Positions 59,301-64,000 of a DNA stretch of 64,000 nt are shown here, piece after piece. The notes beneath the pieces were generated by a model. It saw only the letters and a program-made list of their open reading frames with translations. It was not told where the DNA came from and made no database searches. The DNA lies in the NCBI GenBank assembly GCA_918807975.1, contig OU964934.1, positions 12,710,001 through 12,774,000 of the forward strand. Reading direction: 5' to 3'. The translations under genes and the position numbers were made by a program. This DNA comes from Aplidium turbinatum. Its lineage: Eukaryota > Chordata > Ascidiacea > Aplousobranchia > Polyclinidae. Position 1 is the first letter of the stretch. Each line of letters begins with the position of its first letter.

Positions 59301-62300
59301 CGGCCTTCTGTATACACAGGCCTTGCAACGAGCAATCAGCTGATAAAACACAACCATAACCTCAACCAGAATAGGTCACTTGAATGAAGACGTTAAAATT
59401 GAAGAGATTACATTATTTAAGATTGTAACAAGACTGAAGTTATGAGATTCATCATAAAAGTAGCCTACAACTTGTCAGAAAACTGACTCCTACAAAACAT
59501 ACTAGTCAGCAAATCAATCTTTTTTACATCGATTTAACGTTTGAAGACGTTGCATCAATGTAAAGTGATTAATTTTTTGGCTGGGTTAGGTTCTTGGATC
59601 ACGACAAGGTTCATCATATGCAAGTTTCGTTTCTGATGGAGCGAGCACACATTGCAAAAAAATTAGTTGAAAATTCATTGCTAAAAATAACGTTGAATCA
59701 ATATAAAAATAAACTTGCCATTGGGTTGTCATGTATTTTTTTTAAATTGTCGAAAAACATGATTAACCGAAAGATTAATCAAAAATAATAAAAATTTCAA
59801 GAAAGCAGCCAAGTTTTTAATTAACACGCACATCAAACTCACGAGCCAGTGAACACACGATTAATATAGGCAAAGTTTTTATACAACTTTTTGTCAACAC
59901 ACGAACGACATCTTATAGTAATAGCATCTTTTCTTCCATTAGCTGCAACGTTCATCTGGTGAATGCGAAAAGACAACTGGCTAGAATAGATGATAATCCT
60001 GATGAACACCAAAACTTTTCAGTACTCATCTTATGGCATAGTGTCTAAAGCTGTTTTCTTGTTTAAATCTTATTGTAAAGAGGAGTTGGATGCTTAAGCT
60101 TACTTGAGTTGGACTTGTTTTCGCAGTTCTGCTAGGCCTGTTTCCAATTTCTTTAATTCCTTCTTCTCCTTATCTTTCTGGTCCAAAAGGGGTTGGGCAA
60201 CTTCCTCTCTGAGCTGCATAAGATAACTTTTCTAATCAGGTTGTAAATGCGTAACGTTCAATATTCTATGGAAACGTCGAACAAATACAAAGCAATGCAG
60301 TGGGTCCAGTATATGGAATACATACATTCATTTATCTCAAAACGACATAATACTTGTGGCTTAAGTCAAAGCTAGTTCGCAAAGTTGTATTTTAGCAGCA
60401 CTATGTTTAATGTGCCTACCCTAGAGGCAAATTCCTGATGTACTTTTGACTCTTGCCACATCGCACCTTTCACTTGTTTCAGGGTTTCTCCTAAAGTCCT
60501 GAAAGTAAGGTAGAACGGCTCATTATTATCAACAAGTGTACAATATTGTGAACCAACTTTCAGGATTCAAAACGATTGGTGAACTGCATCATATAGCATA
60601 TAGGCTATATACTTTAGTTACAAAATCACAATTTAATTTCTTTTGTTTTTTCAAACAAACAAGCCATCATAGCGTTGATGATCTAGCCGGACATGTGGAG
60701 TAAAACGTTAAAATGGAAAACAAAACAGCAACAACAAAAAACATCCAGCTTGTCGAAAACACCAGCAATTCACAGGACGAAGGAAAAATGACATCCAAGC
60801 ACAGGTTTTGCTAAACTGAAGTTTTCGAGAACAAAGTTAGTTAAAAAACATTCAATAATCCGTTGTATCTTTGTTCCATTGTGCAATATCTCCAAACCCC
60901 TTAATGTGTGATATAGTTAGGAGTATGCGGTAATGTGAACAATGAATCACTCTTTCTCTTTCTCTGTAGGTATCATAGCTGATACAGCCCTCAATGTACA
61001 ATGATGTTCCAGTTTGATCGATCTCGTGCAGTTAGCGTAATTGGCCTGCTACACACAATGGTTGCATGATATTTTTTGAAATATTGGCTTAGCAGGCCTA
61101 ACTTGTTGGCTTTATATCAGCTTGTTATAATGACACAAAACTGGCTCCAAAATGATTTGTTGATAATATACAATTTGTAGCAGTTAATGATTATTGTAAA
61201 ACATTGCGTCATATTTATAATCGATTAGTAACAGCCAGTCACCCGATCCACATATTACGCAGCAACAAATATCGTTTAATTGAATTAAGCTATCCCTCCC
61301 AGCTACCAGTCCACAACATCCTGCAGGCTGTAGTTTTAAAGCATCTTCACCAAGAAATTATAGGTGACATTTTTTTTATCTTTGAAAATGATTTCAAAAT
61401 TTACCCTTCTTCTTGTTCGGCGAATATGCTGCTGGCAATGGACGCGAGACCTTTTGCGTACTGCATTTCCAACGCCTCTCTGCCAAAAAAGTTATTTTAA
61501 AAAATAAGTTAAACTTGTTTCGAAAATTCGTCAATAAAAGAAAATGTTAAAAAAAAATTGGGTGCTGGATAAATTTTACTTGTAGAAACAGCATCTATTA
61601 AACTTGCAAATTTTTCATTGAAAACAACAAACAAAATACCTTGAATGCAACTATTTTATTGGCATTTAGTAACATTTGAATTTTGAAGGAATGAATACGT
61701 GATACGTTTTTCTGTATCTTGAGTAACAGTTTGTGACTGGTTTGAAGTTTCATCACTTAGATGCGACTGACTTCTTTAAGAAATCAGTTATAGCAATACG
61801 AGTTTCATGCAAAAACGTTGAGGGGATAATTTGGCCTTGGCACTATAATGAGAGAAACATGACTCCCAAAGAAGACACTTCTGAAAACAATACATGGCTC
61901 GTTTTCGTCCAGTTACTGGGCCCCATGGAAAAATTTCGGCCTCTCAAGTCACCCCGACCCCTAGTCCAAAAATATCCTGGCATGCCCTTGCTACTAATTT
62001 TATGTTATATAACCAAACAATAGAAAAACGTTTTAATCCGAGTCGAAGTTACGTCCAGCAACAAGAAACTGAAGTAGAACAAACAGTTCCTTGACTAATG
62101 CTTCAGTGACATGAACAATTGAACATGTAGTCACGGCATTCCGAGAAAGTGAACTATTATTACCAGACAACTTAAGCAAATTTAATTTGACAGACTGACC
62201 TCGCCTTTACCAGGTCTGACATTTCTTTGCACATTTGTTTTCCTTTCAGCATTTTTTGAAACAAAATGCAAAATCCACTTTGAAAATTATGGTTGTCGGC

Positions 62301-62872
62301 CCTGTCGCCCTGCAAGTAAGATTTCAATTAACAGGCTACTTTCAACAGGTCTGGTGCTTGATTAGATGACTACACATGAAAAGCTTAGTGGCCAAATGGT
62401 TATTGCTTTTGGCCCTAGTGCTGGTAGGTAAGGGTTCGATTACAGGTCGGGTCATACCAAAGACTTTAAAAACGGTACCGATAATCTTCTTCCTTGCATA
62501 AATGCAGTGAAGATAAGTCGGGTAATAATGTGATGATATTACAAATATAATACAAAATTTAAAGTGAGCTCTGTCGCTAAAAGACTTTGACAGCTGTAAA
62601 TCGACAACAAATACAGTAAACCAGAGTATTTAGTAGCATAACTATTTTTTATTAAAGGCAAGTATTCAACCATAAAAAAGTGTTTTCAGCTCATAATTGT
62701 TTCTTGGTTTTAATAGGTTGATGCCGCTATTAAACAACTGCTCAACAATTTCGTCAGCCACAGCTATTATTGCATGAATAACATAAACAGCAACAAACAA
62801 CTCACTTACCCAGAAGTAATCACAGTAACTAAACTTTCCCGGGTGCAGCAAGGTTTGTTCTTTAGCTCCCAT
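56347..62872 (-). CDS. PSTPIP2: F-BAR protein without SH3 domain, PSTPIP2-like (nine exons)
   Basis: Exons from the 5' end: 62810-62872, 62200-62309, 61405-61479, 60420-60498, 60104-60213, 59158-59239, 58200-58245, 57832-58010, 56347-56460. All join in phase to 285 residues and a TGA stop. The protein starts with a helix leading to FSYCDYFW and GFCILFQKMLKGKQMCKEM, then EALEMQYAKGLASIA. This matches the PSTPIP order FW, then (L/M)KMCKE, then EE.YAKEL. A long lysine/glutamate coiled coil follows (LREEV, KDKEKKELKKLE), and NETDPEKDRETWVRKNATGK at the end matches the family's ...ERDI.YFV..R.TG close of the F-BAR fold. Nothing codes for an SH3 domain, as in PSTPIP2 and unlike PSTPIP1. Expected role: binding and bending plasma membrane and guiding actin at cell edges. 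The start is probable; an AG acceptor at about 62901 hints at an untranslated exon upstream. NOSTRIN-type F-BAR is less likely. Confidence 0.85.
56554..56853. mobile_element. hAT-type MITE, AGGGGCGTA family copy 2
   Basis: Diverged relative of 29705-29973, sharing CGGTTACAGCATCATTTAC, GTTGCCGGGCTAACTCGC-like and TTGTGCTGGCTATGCCCCTA. Flanks CTTTGTAG (56546-56553) and CTTGTTAG (56854-56861) agree at 6 of 8 positions, a decayed duplication. It contains an internal tandem AAGGTTTACTAT doublet. Lies in the last intron of the PSTPIP-like gene. Confidence 0.7.
56862..57831. other. Rest of the last PSTPIP-like intron
   Basis: No repeat found elsewhere in the window. Open frames of 70-93 codons on both strands (57239-57520 plus, 57430-57642 minus) overlap and have no recognisable domain. 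Confidence 0.35.
58246..59157. other. Intron of the PSTPIP-like gene, nothing recognised
   Basis: Intron between 59158-59239 and 58200-58245. A plus-strand frame at 58678-58983 has no known content. Confidence 0.35.
59505..59586. mobile_element. Foldback MITE, diverged copy
   Basis: GTCAGCAAATCAATC ... TTTTTACATCGATTTAACG pairs with CGTTGCATCAATGTAAAG ... TTTTTTGGCTGG. Same plan and same CGTTTGAAGACGTTG centre as the copies at 24-28 kb. In an intron of the PSTPIP-like gene. Confidence 0.55.
62388..62455 (+). mobile_element. tRNA-like SINE head remnant (SINE D)
   Basis: GTGGCCAAATGGTTATTG (A-box like) and AAGGGTTCGATTACAGGTC (B-box like) at tRNA spacing, without paired acceptor stem. Lies in the first mapped intron of the PSTPIP-like gene. 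Confidence 0.45.
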
Positions 62873-63171
62873 TTCATCGGGGAAGGAGATGCCATTAACC
62901 TGCAACAACTCTATACTGATTTTGGTGCTACCAATTAATAAAAAAAAACCTAGCTCATATCTGAACACAGTGAGGTAAGGCTATCTAACTTTTCAATGAC
63001 CAGAGATGAGGTGATTGCAACGGCAGTTTATTGAAAATCCATGGCTATTTTCCGATTGCCATTGCATGAAAAAGTTTTATCGATGACGAACGCCTTATGT
63101 CGAATAATGACAGAAATATGTTTGCCCGTTTGCCCAATAGCTCAGCGAAGAAACTCGGTTCCTCGAATGAA

Positions 63172-63310
63172 GGTACGGCAAGATCAAGCAATAACAAGTC
63201 AACCTTCGACGGGGCGTTTGAACAACGCTTACGCTTACAGCCAACACTTCAACAACAAGCAGAAACTTCACACTGCCAATCAGCAACCACGGGTGACCAA
63301 GTGTTATCAC
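63172..63310 (+). mobile_element. tRNA-derived SINE A, copy 4 (decayed)
   Basis: GGCAAGATCAAGCAATAAC, CAACCTTCGACGGGGCG and CAACACTTCAACAACAAGC with CACTGCCAATC follow the order of the SINE A family but with many changes and a deletion. Open frames across it are by-products. Confidence 0.6.
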
Positions 63311-63727
63311 GGGTGACCAATGATGATCTAATTTTAGATGGTCGAATTCATGTGCACGCTGTTCACTTTTCTTTTGATCCGCAGTTGGTATAATTACCGT
63401 GAGGTAACCGGCAGTGGCATTGGTTGCAATGGTTCCGAGCCTGAGTCAGTGGTTTAATGCTAATGGGCCTGCCAACCATCACACACTGCACAGATCAGAA
63501 CTAGGGATGGTTAAAAACGTTTTGTTTTTAGTCGTCGATTTTTTTAATCGTTTTTTTTTACGTTTTATTTGGGTTTTTTTTCGTTATTTTATACTGTTTC
63601 AAATCGTTTCATACATTTTTTTAAGTAACAACTGTATTCATTTATCATAACAAAGAACTGCAAAAGAAAGAGTTGAATTATAGCTGCTGAATACCTTACT
63701 ATGGTCGCATGCTCAGCAAATGGTACC

Positions 63728-63749
63728 AATAATAATAATAATAATAATC
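63728..63749. repeat. (AAT)n microsatellite
   Basis: Seven AAT units in a row. Confidence 0.85.
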
Positions 63750-64000
63750 GTGTTTTTATTTGAGATGAACCAATGAACCATCCAGCTTCAAGTGCTACCA
63801 ATGATGAGGATGAGAACTGTTTGGTCCCAGCGAGGTGATCACGTCAACAGTCAACCTCATTTGTTTGTTTATTTCTTTCCATGTATTTCTTTCATGCATA
63901 GCTTATTACGATGAGTATTATATGGAGTATTGTGTTGTTCTTTACAGTCTAATTGGTGGATCTACAGTCGAATCGACTGATTCAAGTTAACTCATAGATA

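Larger units (their letters stand above)
62873..64000. other. Upstream flank of the PSTPIP-like gene
   Basis: No further exon found. Contains part of a SINE A copy and an AAT microsatellite. The promoter is expected here or beyond the window. Confidence 0.4.

Noticed and set aside
1-64000. CRISPR arrays, bacterial operons, LTR retroviruses or Polintons
   Set aside because: No regularly spaced repeats, no ribosome-binding-site-led gene rows, no paired LTRs and no capsid, integrase or polymerase frames were seen.

Overview
This is AT-rich eukaryotic, clearly metazoan DNA: coding sequence is cut into short exons with GT..AG borders and joined in phase, genes are separated by kilobases of non-coding DNA, and DNA transposons, SINEs and LINE fragments are abundant. 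The gene set (an SDR42E-type dehydrogenase, a ZNF536-type zinc-finger repressor, an ATP13A-type P5B ATPase, a PSTPIP-type F-BAR protein) fits an invertebrate, perhaps a non-vertebrate deuterostome such as an ascidian. Only the animal origin is firm; the species is not readable from this window.

Layout. (1) 1-4091, plus strand: the 3' part of an SDR42E1-like membrane-anchored dehydrogenase gene, five exons; its 5' exons lie before the window. (2) 4.1-18.6 kb: no gene recognised, but three hAT transposons with 8-bp target-site duplications (TSDs), one more nested inside, and inverted copies of a short repeat. (3) 18681-22978, plus strand: a ZNF536-like C2H2 zinc-finger gene with one large exon and two tiny 3' exons that carry two CtBP-type motifs; an unspliced form would end three codons into the first intron. 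(4) 23-37 kb: no gene; foldback MITEs at 24.5-28.3 kb and a dense hAT zone at 29.7-37.1 kb with elements nested up to three deep. (5) 37568-53121, minus strand: a complete 21-exon P5B P-type ATPase gene (about 1224 codons) with all catalytic motifs. (6) 56347-62872, minus strand: a nine-exon gene for an F-BAR protein without SH3 domain, PSTPIP2-like (about 285 codons).

The four genes do not form a pathway; they are ordinary neighbours. The special content of the window is its transposon record: thirteen hAT-type insertions delimited by TSDs (ten perfect, three imperfect), one probable further hAT copy without a clean TSD, four copies of one tRNA-derived SINE, a palindromic foldback family with TA target sites, and LINE and Penelope-type fragments. 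I found no convincing new multi-gene system. Exon borders were worked out by hand from splice consensus, reading phase and recalled family sequences; no alignment was run.
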